A DNA stretch of 64,000 nucleotides from Actinoplanes siamensis (GCF_016862395.1 NZ_BOMW01000059.1:1-64000); one strand, 5' to 3'. Positions 15,587 to 24,500 are shown, numbered from the stretch's first letter. The notes: a model not told the origin generated them from the sequence alone. Numbers and translations are program-made.

Positions 15587-16473
15587 GTGACCCGGGCCTG
15601 CAGCGCGCGGTGCAGCTGGCGGTCGTCGACTGTGGTGTAGAGCGTGGGATCGGAACCGGTCATCGCGACCCACGGGCAGTCCGTGCCGGAGCCGGTCAGA
15701 GTGCTCTGCGCCAGTTTCCGGCCGGTGGCCACCTCGATGACGGTCAGCTGGTAACGGCCGGTCATCAGCGGGAGCTTCGGGGCGTTCGCCGGACCTGTCC
15801 GGCAGTCCCTGACCTTCGCGCCCGCGCCGATCAGATCCAGGCACGCGACGAGCTGGGCCTGCTTGGCGGCCGGGGCCCAGGTGTTCTTGGCGGTCACCGA
15901 GCCGGAGTAGGCGAAGCGGTTCGGGATGCGCTGCGAGCGGTCACCCAGGTCGAGGCGTTCCCGGGCGCTGATGACGATCGGGTGCGGGGCCCTGCCCCGG
16001 TAGCGCGGCGCGGTCGGGAAGTAGGTGTTCCCGCAGACCCGGTCCAGGTCGGCGGCGCTGCGCACGCCTCGGGTGGCGGCCTGCGGGGTGGTCGCCGGGG
16101 GCGCGGCGGACGCCGAGGGGGCGGCCGGGACGGCGCTCGAGGTCTCCGCGGTGGGGCTGGCCTCGCCGAACAGGCCGCCGCATCCCAGACAGATCAGCGC
16201 CACCAGGACCGCCGCGAGACCGCCCGCGACAGTCCAGGTGCGCTTCGGGAGGGCTGCGCCGATTGCCGTGGTACGACCGGAGGGCACGTCCTGACCGACC
16301 GGCGTGGCAGCCCCGCCCTCATCTGCCGCGGCCGACTCCGCGCCCTTCGCCGCGCCTTGCTCCGCCTGCTCGGCCGCGGCCGACTCCGTGTCCCCCGCCG
16401 CGCCCTGCTCCGCGTTCTTCGCCGCGTTCTGCTCCGCGTCGCCGACCGGAGCCGGCTCCCCTGCCTGCGCCAT
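15556..16473 (-). CDS. single-pass membrane protein with Ala/Glu-rich cytoplasmic repeats
   Basis: 305 residues from ATG 16473. Residues about 5-50 are low-complexity with repeats of the type EQGAA/ESAAAEQAEQGAA. A single membrane segment follows at about 77-97 (TVAGGLAAVLVALICLGCGGL), then a Ser/Ala/Pro linker and an extracellular domain of about 170 residues with four spaced cysteines (DRVCGN, ACLDL, DCRTG, DCPWV). I recognise no family for the outer domain. The gene is convergent with, and overlaps by 31 bases, the small Cys/Trp gene. Confidence 0.72.
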   Translation of the reverse strand: MAQAGEPAPVGDAEQNAAKNAEQGAAGDTESAAAEQAEQGAAKGAESAAADEGGAATPVGQDVPSGRTTAIGAALPKRTWTVAGGLAAVLVALICLGCGGLFGEASPTAETSSAVPAAPSASAAPPATTPQAATRGVRSAADLDRVCGNTYFPTAPRYRGRAPHPIVISARERLDLGDRSQRIPNRFAYSGSVTAKNTWAPAAKQAQLVACLDLIGAGAKVRDCRTGPANAPKLPLMTGRYQLTVIEVATGRKLAQSTLTGSGTDCPWVAMTGSDPTLYTTVDDRQLHRALQARVTQDVQPKKRS

Positions 16474-16738
16474 CGTCCGCTCCCCAGCCCGTCCCGATGG
16501 CGGCGAACTATACCGACCGGTAACACCCTCGTCACCGGGAGCGCGCCGGACGAGCCGGCCGTCCGGCATCTGGCGAAACGACCAGCGACCGCATCGGGGC
16601 GGCGCCCGCGCGGTGACTCTCCCGCGCGGGTCGCCGCGATCCGCGGCGCGACGGGTGATGCGGGATTCGGGCGGCCGGCAGCGGGTAGCAGCGGTACCAG
16701 GAAGTCGGAGCGGTCACGGGTTGTGGTTGGGTGGCACG

Positions 16739-17431
16739 GTGCGATACGGGTGGATGGAACTGCCGGCCGAGGCCGTCGACGTGGCGGCGCGCGAACTGCT
16801 CGGGTGGCGGCTGGCAGCGAACGGCGTGACGGTGCGGCTGACCGAGGTCGAGGCGTACAGCGGCCTCGGCGAGGACCCGGCCAGCCACGCGCACCGCGGC
16901 GTGACCAACCGCAACGCGGTGATGTTCGGCCCGGCCGGGCGGCTCTACGTCTACCAGATCTACGGCATGCACTTCTGCGCCAACATCGTCTGTGGCGAGC
17001 CGGGCCGTGCCGCGGCCGTCCTGCTCCGCGCCGGCGAGGTGGTCGACGGCCTGGAACTGGCCCGGTCCCGCCGGCCCGCCGCCCGCCGCGATCACGACCT
17101 GGCCGCCGGCCCGGCCAAGCTGATGCAGGTGCTGTCCCTGAACCGGGCCGCCAACGACACCTCGGTCGTCGACGGCACCGGCCCGGCGACGCTCACCCCG
17201 CCGGCGGGCCGGACCGGCGCCACTGTCGAAACCCGCACCACCGGCCGGCCCGGCGCCGCAGCCGAACCCGGCGCCGGGAGCGACGCCGGCCGGATCGAGG
17301 CCGGCCCCCGAGTCGGCGTGACGTCGGCCCACGACGTCCCCTGGCGCTTCTGGTTCGCCGGCGACCCCACGGTGAGCGCCTACCGCCGCCACACCCCCGG
17401 GGCCCGCCGTCAGCGGATCAGGACACCGTAG
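16739..17431 (+). CDS. mpg: 3-methyladenine DNA glycosylase (AAG/Mpg family)
   Basis: Base-excision repair glycosylase that removes alkylated purines. About 230 residues. Family blocks are clear: VAARELLGWRL, TEVEAYSGLGEDPASHAHRG (catalytic Glu), NRNAVMFGPAGRLYVYQIYGMHFCANIV, GPAKLMQVL and PRVGVTSAHDVPWRFW near the end. Between the last two blocks lies an extra stretch of roughly 30 residues rich in Gly/Ala/Thr/Pro, not typical of the family. Start is uncertain: GTG 16739 has GGGTGG just upstream, while ATG 16754 would give a slightly shorter protein. Confidence 0.88.
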   Translation: MRYGWMELPAEAVDVAARELLGWRLAANGVTVRLTEVEAYSGLGEDPASHAHRGVTNRNAVMFGPAGRLYVYQIYGMHFCANIVCGEPGRAAAVLLRAGEVVDGLELARSRRPAARRDHDLAAGPAKLMQVLSLNRAANDTSVVDGTGPATLTPPAGRTGATVETRTTGRPGAAAEPGAGSDAGRIEAGPRVGVTSAHDVPWRFWFAGDPTVSAYRRHTPGARRQRIRTP

Positions 17432-17464
17432 TCGGCCAGCCGTGCCCGGTCGGCGACCGCGATG

Positions 17465-19747
17465 TCACCGGCCGAAGGTCGTACCCGGAACCGGGGTGAA
17501 GACGCCGAGGCGCCGGGTGGGACGGGTGAGGGCGACGTACAGATCGTTGGCTCCGCGCGGGGAGTCGGCCAGCAGCCGGGCCGGATCGACGACCACGACG
17601 GTGTCGAATTCCAGGCCCTTGGCCTGGCCCACGGTCAGCAGGACCGCGCGTTCCTCCAGGTCCGGCGCCGGGCCGGTGGTCAGCGCGGGCAGGGCGGCGG
17701 CCAGGGTCGCCTGATACCCGGCGGGCGCGATGACCGCGAGGCGGCCCTCGCCCAGAGATTCGATCTCGTACGACATCCGCGCCACCAGATCGTCCAGCGT
17801 CCCGGTGGCCTCCCACGGCGCGACGCCGCTGGAGCGCACCGGCCGGGGCGGGACGATCGAGGGGTCGACGGGCGCCAGCACCCGCGCGGTGTAGTCCATG
17901 ATCTCGGCCGGCGTGCGGTAGCTGACGGTGAGCTCGGCCAGCCGCCAGCGGTCCGCGACGTACGGGGCGAGCACGTCCGCCCAGCCGGCCGGGGCGCCCA
18001 GGGTGCCGGTCTGGGCCAGGTCCCCGACGACTGTCATCGAGCGGCTCGGGCAGCGGCGCATCAGCAGCCGCCACGCCATCGGCGACAGCTCCTGGGCCTC
18101 GTCGACGATCACGTGGCCGAAGACCCAGTCCCGGTCGGCGGCGGCGCGCTCGGCGGCCGTCCGGTACTCCCGCTCCGCCAGGCGGTCGGCGAGCATGTCG
18201 GCCTGCATGATGTCGGCGACGTTCGGGATCGCGGCCTCGTCGTCGTCCTCCAGCTCGTACGACTTGGAACCGGCGGTGATGTCTAGCACGCCCTGCGCGT
18301 AGCTCAGCCACCGGGCCTGTTCCCGGGCGGCGGCGCGGCGGGCGTCCCGGTCGTCCTCGCCGAGCAGCTCGGCGGCCTCGTCGAGGAGCGGGACGTCGGC
18401 CGGCGACCAGCCGCCACCGGGCTCGCGCCACAGCAGCGCGCACTCGGCGTCGCTGAGCGCCAGGGACCCCGCGGAGACCAGGGCGTCGATCGATCCGTAC
18501 AGCTCGGTCAGCAGCCGGACCGGCGTGAGCACCGGCCAGAGTGCGTCGACAGCGGCCTGGACCAGCGGATTCTCGGCGAGATCGGCGCGGATGTCGGCGA
18601 GGTCGGCCGCGTCGAGGACGTTGGGCGAGGCGAGCGCGTCGTCCTCGCCGAGCGGATCGTCCCAGAACGGGTCGGCGCCGATCCGGTCCGCGACCTGGAC
18701 CGCGAGCGCGTCCAGGACACCGGCCACGAAGATCGGGCGGGCCAGGTTGTGCCGCAGGCCGCAGGCCCGGGCGCGCTCGCGGGCCGGCTCGCAGTCCGCC
18801 GCCGACAGGCGCAGCGGGTGGCGGTCGACCTCGATCTCCAGCGGCTCCTCCGGGACCCGCTGGCGGTCCCGGACCGCGGCGGCCAGGACGTCGACCATGA
18901 CGGCCCGGCCCTTGATCTCGGCGACCTCCGCGGGCTCCGTCCGGCGGGCGGTGACGCCCGGGAAGAGGTCGCCCAGCGTGGCGAGCAGCACGCCGGTCTC
19001 CGCGAGCGACGGGAGGACCTGGGAGATGTAGCGCAGGAAGGTGGCGTTCGGCCCGACGATCAGCACGCCGCGGGCGGAGAGCTGCTCACGGTACGTGTAA
19101 AGCAGGTACGCGGCCCGGTGCAGCGCGACAGCGGTCTTGCCGGTGCCGGGCCCGCCCTGGACCACCAACACACCGCCCGGCTCGGCACGGATCACCCGGT
19201 CCTGCTCGGCCTGGATGGTGGAGACGATGTCGCGCATCCGGCCGGTGCGGTTCGCGGTCAGCGCCGCCAGCAGCGCGGCCTCCCCGACCACGGAGCTGTC
19301 CGTGGCGGCGTCGAGATCCAGGATCTCGTCGTCGAGCTCGACCACGGTACGGCCTCTGGTGCGGATGTGCCGGCGCAACGTCACGTCGTACGGGGTGATC
19401 GCGGTCGCCACGTAGAACGGCCGGGCCGCCGGGGCGCGCCAGTCGACGAGCAGCGGCTGTTCGCTGTCGTGGATCCCGATCCGCCCGATGTGCAGGCGGT
19501 CACCGTCGCGCAGGTCCAGCCGGCCGAAGCAGAGGCCCTGCTCGACGGCCTCGTACTGGGCGAGGCGCTCGGCGTACATGTAGGTCGCGGCGTCGCGCAT
19601 CGAGCGGGCCTCCTTCGTGCCGCCGCTGCCGGTCCCGCGCCGGGTGTGGTCCAGGCGGTCCCGGATCTCGGCGCGGAGCTCGTCGAGACGGCCGTAGATC
19701 ACGCTGAGGTGAGATTGTTCCTCGGCACGGCTTGACAGACTTGACAC
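17465..19747 (-). CDS. helD: HelD-type RNA polymerase-associated UvrD-like ATPase
   Basis: 760 residues. SF1 helicase-like ATPase with Walker A GGPGTGKT near 197-204, DEAQ near 548, and motifs GDLAQTG, VSYRTPAEIMDYT and LYVALTRPT at the C-terminal end. A coiled-coil-like N-terminal arm (SHLSVIYGRLDELRAEIRDRL) precedes the ATPase. This layout matches actinobacterial HelD, which binds RNA polymerase, dissociates stalled complexes and in some species protects against rifamycins. GTG 19747 is chosen because GGAGG lies 5 bases upstream. A promoter-like pair lies at 19763-19791. The rifamycin-associated element seen upstream of some helD/helR genes is not visible. Confidence 0.88.
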   Translation of the reverse strand: MSSLSSRAEEQSHLSVIYGRLDELRAEIRDRLDHTRRGTGSGGTKEARSMRDAATYMYAERLAQYEAVEQGLCFGRLDLRDGDRLHIGRIGIHDSEQPLLVDWRAPAARPFYVATAITPYDVTLRRHIRTRGRTVVELDDEILDLDAATDSSVVGEAALLAALTANRTGRMRDIVSTIQAEQDRVIRAEPGGVLVVQGGPGTGKTAVALHRAAYLLYTYREQLSARGVLIVGPNATFLRYISQVLPSLAETGVLLATLGDLFPGVTARRTEPAEVAEIKGRAVMVDVLAAAVRDRQRVPEEPLEIEVDRHPLRLSAADCEPARERARACGLRHNLARPIFVAGVLDALAVQVADRIGADPFWDDPLGEDDALASPNVLDAADLADIRADLAENPLVQAAVDALWPVLTPVRLLTELYGSIDALVSAGSLALSDAECALLWREPGGGWSPADVPLLDEAAELLGEDDRDARRAAAREQARWLSYAQGVLDITAGSKSYELEDDDEAAIPNVADIMQADMLADRLAEREYRTAAERAAADRDWVFGHVIVDEAQELSPMAWRLLMRRCPSRSMTVVGDLAQTGTLGAPAGWADVLAPYVADRWRLAELTVSYRTPAEIMDYTARVLAPVDPSIVPPRPVRSSGVAPWEATGTLDDLVARMSYEIESLGEGRLAVIAPAGYQATLAAALPALTTGPAPDLEERAVLLTVGQAKGLEFDTVVVVDPARLLADSPRGANDLYVALTRPTRRLGVFTPVPGTTFGR

Positions 19748-19762
19748 CCTTGCCTCCAAGAC

Positions 19763-19791
19763 TTATTCTGACAGTGGATTTCTCGGCCCAA
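19763..19791 (-). promoter_or_regulatory. candidate helD promoter
   Basis: On the minus strand TTGGGC (19786-19791) and GAATAA (19763-19768) are separated by 17 bases, a good sigma-70-like spacing. The expected transcript start would leave a 5' leader of only about 10-15 bases before GTG 19747. Confidence 0.4.
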
Positions 19792-19863
19792 CGACCAGGC
19801 GAGTATTGGCAACTGGTCAGGCTAACAGAGTTTTGCCACGCCGTGCCCGGGTAGCCGGACGCG

Positions 19864-20646
19864 ATGACGCCGAATCCCACGGTCACCTTCGTCGGCAATG
19901 CCACCACCCTGCTCCGGCTGGGCGCGTTCACGCTGCTCACCGATCCGGCCTTCGGCCGCGCGGGCAGCCGCGTCTACCTCGGCAAGGGGATGTGGACCCG
20001 CCGCCTGACCGACCCCGCCATGGGCTACGCCGACCTGCCCGCCCCGGACGCGATCCTGCTGTCCCACCTGCACGGGGACCACTTCGACCGGGCCGCCCGC
20101 CGCGCCGTGCCACGCGATCTGCCGATCCTCACCACGCCGCAGGCCGAGCGGCGGCTGCGCAGATTCTCCGACGTACGCGGGCTGCCGGTCTGGGACGCCC
20201 ACGAGTGGCGGCGGGCCGGCGAGACGCTGCGGGTCACCGCGCTCCCCGGCCGGCACGGCCCCGGCCTGCTCGACCGGCTGCTCCCGGACGTGATGGGCTC
20301 GCTCGTGGAGTGGGAGCGCGACGGCCAGCCGATGCTGCGCCTCTACATCACCGGCGACACCCTGTACCGCCCGTTCCTCGGCGAGATCAAGCAGCGCTGC
20401 GGCGAGATCGACGCCATGCTCATCCACCTGGGCGGGACCCGCGTGCTCGGCATGCTGGTGACCATGGACGGGCGGCAGGGCGCCGCGCTGACCGACCTGA
20501 TCCGGCCCAGGATCGCGCTGCCCATCCACTACGACGACTACCGGGTCATGAAGTCGCCGCTGAGCGACTACCTGGTCCGACAGCGGGAAGGCGTGCATCC
20601 GCTGCTCCGGGGCGAGACCTATGAGCTCCCGGTACGGGTGCGCTGA
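19864..20646 (+). CDS. MBL-fold metal-dependent hydrolase (UlaG-like)
   Basis: 260 residues, cytosolic. The metal-binding HxHxDH motif is LLSHLHGDHFD with its first His about residue 68; further ligands are likely in PGRHGPG, YITGDTLY and PIHYDDY. Starts with the usual beta strand TVTFVGNATTLLRLGAFTLLTDPAF. This is the pattern of UlaG/YtnP-like lactonase or phosphohydrolase enzymes. The substrate cannot be inferred; the neighbours are helD (divergent) and a membrane protein 43 bases downstream. Confidence 0.85.
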   Translation: MTPNPTVTFVGNATTLLRLGAFTLLTDPAFGRAGSRVYLGKGMWTRRLTDPAMGYADLPAPDAILLSHLHGDHFDRAARRAVPRDLPILTTPQAERRLRRFSDVRGLPVWDAHEWRRAGETLRVTALPGRHGPGLLDRLLPDVMGSLVEWERDGQPMLRLYITGDTLYRPFLGEIKQRCGEIDAMLIHLGGTRVLGMLVTMDGRQGAALTDLIRPRIALPIHYDDYRVMKSPLSDYLVRQREGVHPLLRGETYELPVRVR

Positions 20647-20689
20647 AACGGTCCCCGCGGCCACCGGCCGGGCGTTAGCGTCTCCGGTG

Positions 20690-21196
20690 ATGACGTCGCG
20701 ACGGGGACTGCTCCTGTACAGCGTGCTGTGCGCGGTAGGGGTGCTGTGGTCGGGCACCCTGATCGTGGTGCTCGCGCTGGGCCGGCACCCGGTGGACGAG
20801 GTGGTCGCGGTGGGCGTCGCGGCGCTGCTGACCGTGCCCGGGTTCGCGGCCGGCATCCTGGCGAACCGGCGCGGCTACCGCACCCAGCGGCCGCTGCGCC
20901 TGTGGTCGCTCGCCTCCTGGGTGCCACCGCACGTGCCGGTCTGGGCGGCGGTCGCGACGGGGGTGGTGTTCTTCGGCTTCTGGCTGGCCATCGTGCTGGC
21001 GTTCATCGCGCTCAAGGGCAACCCCGGGATGACTCCGGACGGTACGTACGTCCTGGACCGGACCACGGTCGTGGACCGGCAGACGTACGACCGGCAGGTC
21101 GACCACCAGCAGCAGATCTCGCTCGGCGTCCTGGGAGCGTTCGCGGTCGGCGGCGCCTTCCTCTGCGCCGCCCGCGCCACCGACCACGAGTCCTGA
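20690..21196 (+). CDS. integral membrane protein of unknown function
   Basis: 168 residues with four likely membrane segments: about 7-29 (LYSVLCAVGVLWSGTLIVVLAL), 35-57 (VVAVGVAALLTVPGFAAGIL), 80-105 (VWAAVATGVVFFGFWLAIVLAF) and 142-160 (SLGVLGAFAVGGAFLCAA). The loop before the last segment is polar (DRTTVVDRQTYDRQVDHQQQ). No family recognised. ATG 20690 is chosen; GTG 20687 is adjacent and Shine-Dalgarno is weak. The lipoprotein-like gene follows 21 bases later, so the two may be co-transcribed. Confidence 0.72.
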   Translation: MTSRRGLLLYSVLCAVGVLWSGTLIVVLALGRHPVDEVVAVGVAALLTVPGFAAGILANRRGYRTQRPLRLWSLASWVPPHVPVWAAVATGVVFFGFWLAIVLAFIALKGNPGMTPDGTYVLDRTTVVDRQTYDRQVDHQQQISLGVLGAFAVGGAFLCAARATDHES

Positions 21197-21217
21197 GAGT
21201 GGTCTACAGTCACCGGC

Positions 21218-22048
21218 ATGCGATGGCGGCCCGTCCTGTCCGTGACCGCCGCCGCCGTCCTGCTCGCCGCCACCGGCGCCTGTCGGCGGACGGCGCCTCT
21301 CGATCTGTCCGCGACCGCCGAGCAGTGGCGCGTCCACGAGGTGAACCGGCAACTGGCGATCGCCCTGCACAACAACGGTGACGTGCCGGTACGGGTCTCC
21401 CGGGTGGAGCCGGTGCTGCCGTCGTTCGACGGGGAGGCGGCGGTCGACACCGACGCGCTGCTCCCGGCCGGTGGCCTGCGGGTGGACGTGCCGGTGCCGT
21501 ACGGGACCGGCACCTGCGTGGCGTCCGCCGCCGCCTCGCACGTGGTGGTCGTGGCCCGGGCCGACGGCGCCGCGGAGGACCAGCGGATCACCATCGCGCT
21601 GCCCGATCCGAACCCGCTGCTGGACAAGCTGCTCGCGGCCGACTGTGCCAGCCGGCGGATCCAGCGCAGCGTGACCCTGCGGTTCGGCCCGTGGACAGAC
21701 GCTGGCCCGGCGGGACTGCGGGGCGCCCTGGTGGTCTCGCGCACGGCCGCGGCGACCGGGACGGTCCAGGTCCGGAAGCTGGACGGCAACGTGATGTACG
21801 CACTGCGGCCGCCCGCCCGGACGCCTGTCGCCTCGGTGACGGCCGGCGCCCCGGTGGCTTCCGTGCCGCTGACCGCGTCACCGGCCCGGTGCGACGCGCA
21901 CGCGCTCGCCGAGATCAAGAAGCCGTTCGAGTTCCTGGCCACGGTCTCCCTGGACGGCGGCGCCGAGCTGGCCACCGCCGTTCCGGTGGGTGACGCCGAC
22001 CGACAGGCCCTGGACGGCATGCTGCGCCGGATCTGCAAACTGCCGTGA
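21218..22048 (+). CDS. putative exported lipoprotein
   Basis: 276 residues. N terminus MRWRPVLSVTAAAVLLAATGACRR is a signal peptide with a loose lipobox ending at Cys22 (ATGAC). The mature part is beta-rich with LAIALHNNGDVPVRVSRVEPV and RVDVPVPYGTGTC, resembling an immunoglobulin-like fold, and contains further cysteines (TCVAS, DCAS, RCDAH, RICKLP). No family recognised. It should sit on the outer face of the membrane. Its stop codon lies inside the first copy of an 11-bp repeat (22042-22109). Confidence 0.72.
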   Translation: MRWRPVLSVTAAAVLLAATGACRRTAPLDLSATAEQWRVHEVNRQLAIALHNNGDVPVRVSRVEPVLPSFDGEAAVDTDALLPAGGLRVDVPVPYGTGTCVASAAASHVVVVARADGAAEDQRITIALPDPNPLLDKLLAADCASRRIQRSVTLRFGPWTDAGPAGLRGALVVSRTAAATGTVQVRKLDGNVMYALRPPARTPVASVTAGAPVASVPLTASPARCDAHALAEIKKPFEFLATVSLDGGAELATAVPVGDADRQALDGMLRRICKLP

Positions 22049-22109
22049 CCCGACGACCGCCGTGACCCGCACAGTGCTGTTGCCGTGACCCGCGAATTGC
22101 CGTGACCCG
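22042..22109. repeat. four copies of GCCGTGACCCG
   Basis: Perfect copies at 22042-22052, 22059-22069, 22082-22092 and 22099-22109. The first includes the stop codon of the lipoprotein gene. Spacings are 17, 23 and 17 bases. It looks like local duplication of the gene end. Confidence 0.8.
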
Positions 22110-22132
22110 CCGCCGCGAGGCCGCGGCCGCCC

Positions 22133-22190
22133 CCGGCCGGCCCTGACGGGTGTGTCGGGACCCCTGAGTCACCCTCGGCGGGCCGGCCGG
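22133..22190. terminator. long inverted repeat between convergent genes
   Basis: CCGGCCGGCCC (22133-22143) pairs perfectly with GGGCCGGCCGG (22180-22190). It lies between the lipoprotein gene and the phoD stop and could end both transcripts. The 36-base loop contains GTGTGTCGGGACCCC, related to other intergenic elements in the window. Confidence 0.45.
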
Positions 22191-22199
22191 CTACCCGGG

Positions 22200-23816
22200 T
22201 CAGGGTGCGGTGGTCTCCTTGCGGATCCTCGCCGAGCCGCGGCCGACCGACCAGCCCTGGACCCACTTCGCGGTGGTGTCCTTCCTGGTCCGGTCGGCAA
22301 GGTGGTACCAGTCCATCCGGCAGCGGGAGCGGGTCACCTCCAGGACGCCGAAGCCGTGACCGTCCGTCTCCACCCACTTGACGTGCGGGTTGGTGGCCTT
22401 GATCAGGCTCGCCGCGAGCAGGCTGAGCGGGCCGCCCGGACCGGTGCCCAGGAAGTCGTCGATGTTGTCGCTGGTCAGCGACGGGACCACGAACTCGGCG
22501 GCGGCCGGGTCGGCGGCGCCGGTATCCTTCGTGGTCAGCTCGTTGGCCCAGCTGGTGTGGATGTCACCGGTGAGGAAGACGACGTCCTGGGTCCGGTGCG
22601 CGCGCAGCGTGTCGACCAGGCGCTCCCGGTCGGCGTTGTAGCCGTCCCACTGGTCGGCGTTGAGGACGACGCCGTTCTGCGGGACGCCGATCAGCGCGCC
22701 GAGCGGGCCGAGGAGCCAGGCCGGCAGGGCCAGCACGTCCAGCCGGGAGATCATCACCGGGTTGCCGACGATCTTCCAGATCGCGGTGGAGTTGACCAGG
22801 CCCTCGGTGAGCCAGGACAGCTGGGCGGCGCCGGCGATCGTACGGTCCTCGCTGTCCGCGGCCGCCCCGGTGGCCTGCTCCGAGCGGTACGTGCGCAGGT
22901 CCAGCATGGACAGCTCGAACAGGTCGCCGTAGCGCAGGCGACGGTAGATGTGACCGTCCTCGGCCAGCCGCACCGGCATCCACTCCGAGTACGCCTGCCG
23001 CGCCGCCGCGACCCGGGCCGGGAAGGCGCCCTCGGTGGCCGGGGTGTGGTTCTCCGCGCCGCCGCTCCACATGTCGTTGGCCACCTCGTGGTCGTCCCAC
23101 GTGATGATCCACGGGACCGAGGCGTGCAGGGCCTTCAGGTCCGGGTCGGTCTTGTAGAGCGCGTGCCGGGTCCGGTAGTCGGCCAGGCTCACCGTCTCGT
23201 GCTCCGGCGCGACCTTGCGGACCACCTTGCCGGCGGCGTCGAACTCGCCGGTGCCGTACTCGTAGATGTAGTCGCCGAGGTGCACCACCAGGTTGAGGTC
23301 GCCGCGCTCGGCCAGGTGGCGGTACGCCGCGAAGAAGCCGGCCTCCCAGTTGGCGCAGCTCACCACGCCGGCCCGGAGCCGGGTGACGGCGTCGGTGGCG
23401 GCCGGGGCGGTCATCGTGCGGCCGGTCGGCGACCAGGCGCCGTTCAAGCCGAAGCGGTACCAGTAGGTAGTGGCCGGGGTGAGACCTGTGACGTCCACCT
23501 TGACCGTGTGGTCGCGGGCGGGGCCGGTGCCCACCGTGCCGGACCGCACGACCGTGGCGAAACCGGCGTCGGTGGCGATCTGCCAGGTGACGTCGACCTG
23601 CGGGCCGAGTCCGGAGGCGGGCGCCGACTCGGGGGTGGGGGTGACCCGGGTCCACAGCAGGATGCCGCCCGGGAGCGGATCGCCCGAGGCGACCCCGTGC
23701 TGGAAGACGGATTCGGCGGCCACGGCAGCCGAGGGCAGCGCGGTGGCGGCGACCGCGCCGGCGCCGGCGAGCAGCACGGTCCGGCGGTCGACCGCGGCAT
23801 TGGAGAGGACAGTCAT
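22200..23816 (-). CDS. phoD: PhoD-family alkaline phosphatase/phosphodiesterase
   Basis: Exported phosphatase of 538 residues. Signal peptide with twin Arg (DRRTVLLAGAGAVAATALPSAAVAA), consistent with Tat export. PhoD_N domain about 35-130 (FQHGVASGDPLPGGILLWTRVTP), then the metallophosphatase domain with VVSCANWEAGFFAAYRHLA, HLGDYIYEYG, WDDHEVANDMW and FLTGDIHTSW, which carry the iron/calcium ligands. It releases phosphate from phosphodiesters outside the cell. No convincing Pho box is seen in the 63 bases upstream; a STAS gene precedes it on the same strand. Confidence 0.93.
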   Translation of the reverse strand: MTVLSNAAVDRRTVLLAGAGAVAATALPSAAVAAESVFQHGVASGDPLPGGILLWTRVTPTPESAPASGLGPQVDVTWQIATDAGFATVVRSGTVGTGPARDHTVKVDVTGLTPATTYWYRFGLNGAWSPTGRTMTAPAATDAVTRLRAGVVSCANWEAGFFAAYRHLAERGDLNLVVHLGDYIYEYGTGEFDAAGKVVRKVAPEHETVSLADYRTRHALYKTDPDLKALHASVPWIITWDDHEVANDMWSGGAENHTPATEGAFPARVAAARQAYSEWMPVRLAEDGHIYRRLRYGDLFELSMLDLRTYRSEQATGAAADSEDRTIAGAAQLSWLTEGLVNSTAIWKIVGNPVMISRLDVLALPAWLLGPLGALIGVPQNGVVLNADQWDGYNADRERLVDTLRAHRTQDVVFLTGDIHTSWANELTTKDTGAADPAAAEFVVPSLTSDNIDDFLGTGPGGPLSLLAASLIKATNPHVKWVETDGHGFGVLEVTRSRCRMDWYHLADRTRKDTTAKWVQGWSVGRGSARIRKETTAP

Positions 23817-23879
23817 GCCGTTCTATGTAGCAAACACCGTGACGGACCTGAATGCCTCAGGCAGATGTTCGACCCGACT

Positions 23880-24416
23880 TCATCGACCTCGGTCGCGAGT
23901 TAACTCGCCGGTAGCTTGGCGGGCTCCCCGGCGTCCCGGCCTCAGCAGGCGATCTCGCGGAGCACGACCGGCTCCGCCCGGGGCGAAGCCGGGGCCCGCA
24001 CGCTCCGGGGAGAAGCCGGGCGCCGCCTGGGTCCGAAGCAGGGCGGGCGCGAGGGCCGCCTCGATGGCATCCTCGGTCGACGCCGCGTAAAGGTTGTCGT
24101 CACTGCGCGGGCAGAGGCCCGTCGCCTCCAGAGCCTGCCGGACGTGGCCCTCGGCGCCGACCACCTCGTAGCCGTGGCCGCTGCGCATCGCGCGGGTGTA
24201 ACCGACCAGCAGGACCTCTATGCACTCGCTGCCGATCCGGTCCACGCCGGCCATGTCGATCACGACGCGGGCGCCACGCGCCCGGTCGAAGGCCTGCCGC
24301 AGCTCCCGGCGCAGGTCCATGCCGGATTTCCGGTCGAAGCTGCCGGCCAGGTGCAGCAGGACAGTCGAGCCGGTCTTGCCCGGATCGCGGTGGATCACAC
24401 AGCGCACATCGCCCAT
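23880..24416 (-). CDS. STAS-domain protein (anti-sigma antagonist-like)
   Basis: 178 residues. STAS domain about 1-110: VLLHLAGSFDRKSGMDLRREL, then VVIDMAGVDRIGSECIEVLLVGYTRA. The phosphorylatable-serine site reads DRIGSECIEV instead of the usual FIDSSGL, so Ser is kept but its context is altered. The C-terminal about 50 residues are Gly/Pro/Arg-rich and probably disordered. The start at 24416 gives a normal STAS N terminus but has no clear spacing to a ribosome site. No anti-sigma kinase or sigma factor lies nearby, so it probably works with partners encoded elsewhere. Confidence 0.78.
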   Translation of the reverse strand: MGDVRCVIHRDPGKTGSTVLLHLAGSFDRKSGMDLRRELRQAFDRARGARVVIDMAGVDRIGSECIEVLLVGYTRAMRSGHGYEVVGAEGHVRQALEATGLCPRSDDNLYAASTEDAIEAALAPALLRTQAAPGFSPERAGPGFAPGGAGRAPRDRLLRPGRRGARQATGELTRDRGR

Positions 24417-24500
24417 ACCCTCGGGTCTACCGGGCAGATGTGTACACACGACCAACGGGGCGATAAGAGGTGAGCATCCGGCCATGAGGGCTACGTCACT

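Noticed and set aside
19745..19770. Rifamycin-associated element upstream of helD
   Set aside because: CTTGCCTCCAAG looks similar but spacing and flanks do not match the known inverted repeat, and it overlaps the ribosome site.
23817..23879. Possible Pho box before phoD
   Set aside because: Only loose TTCAGG/GTCACGG resemblance; no two good GTTCA-type repeats, so PhoP control is not supported by the sequence.
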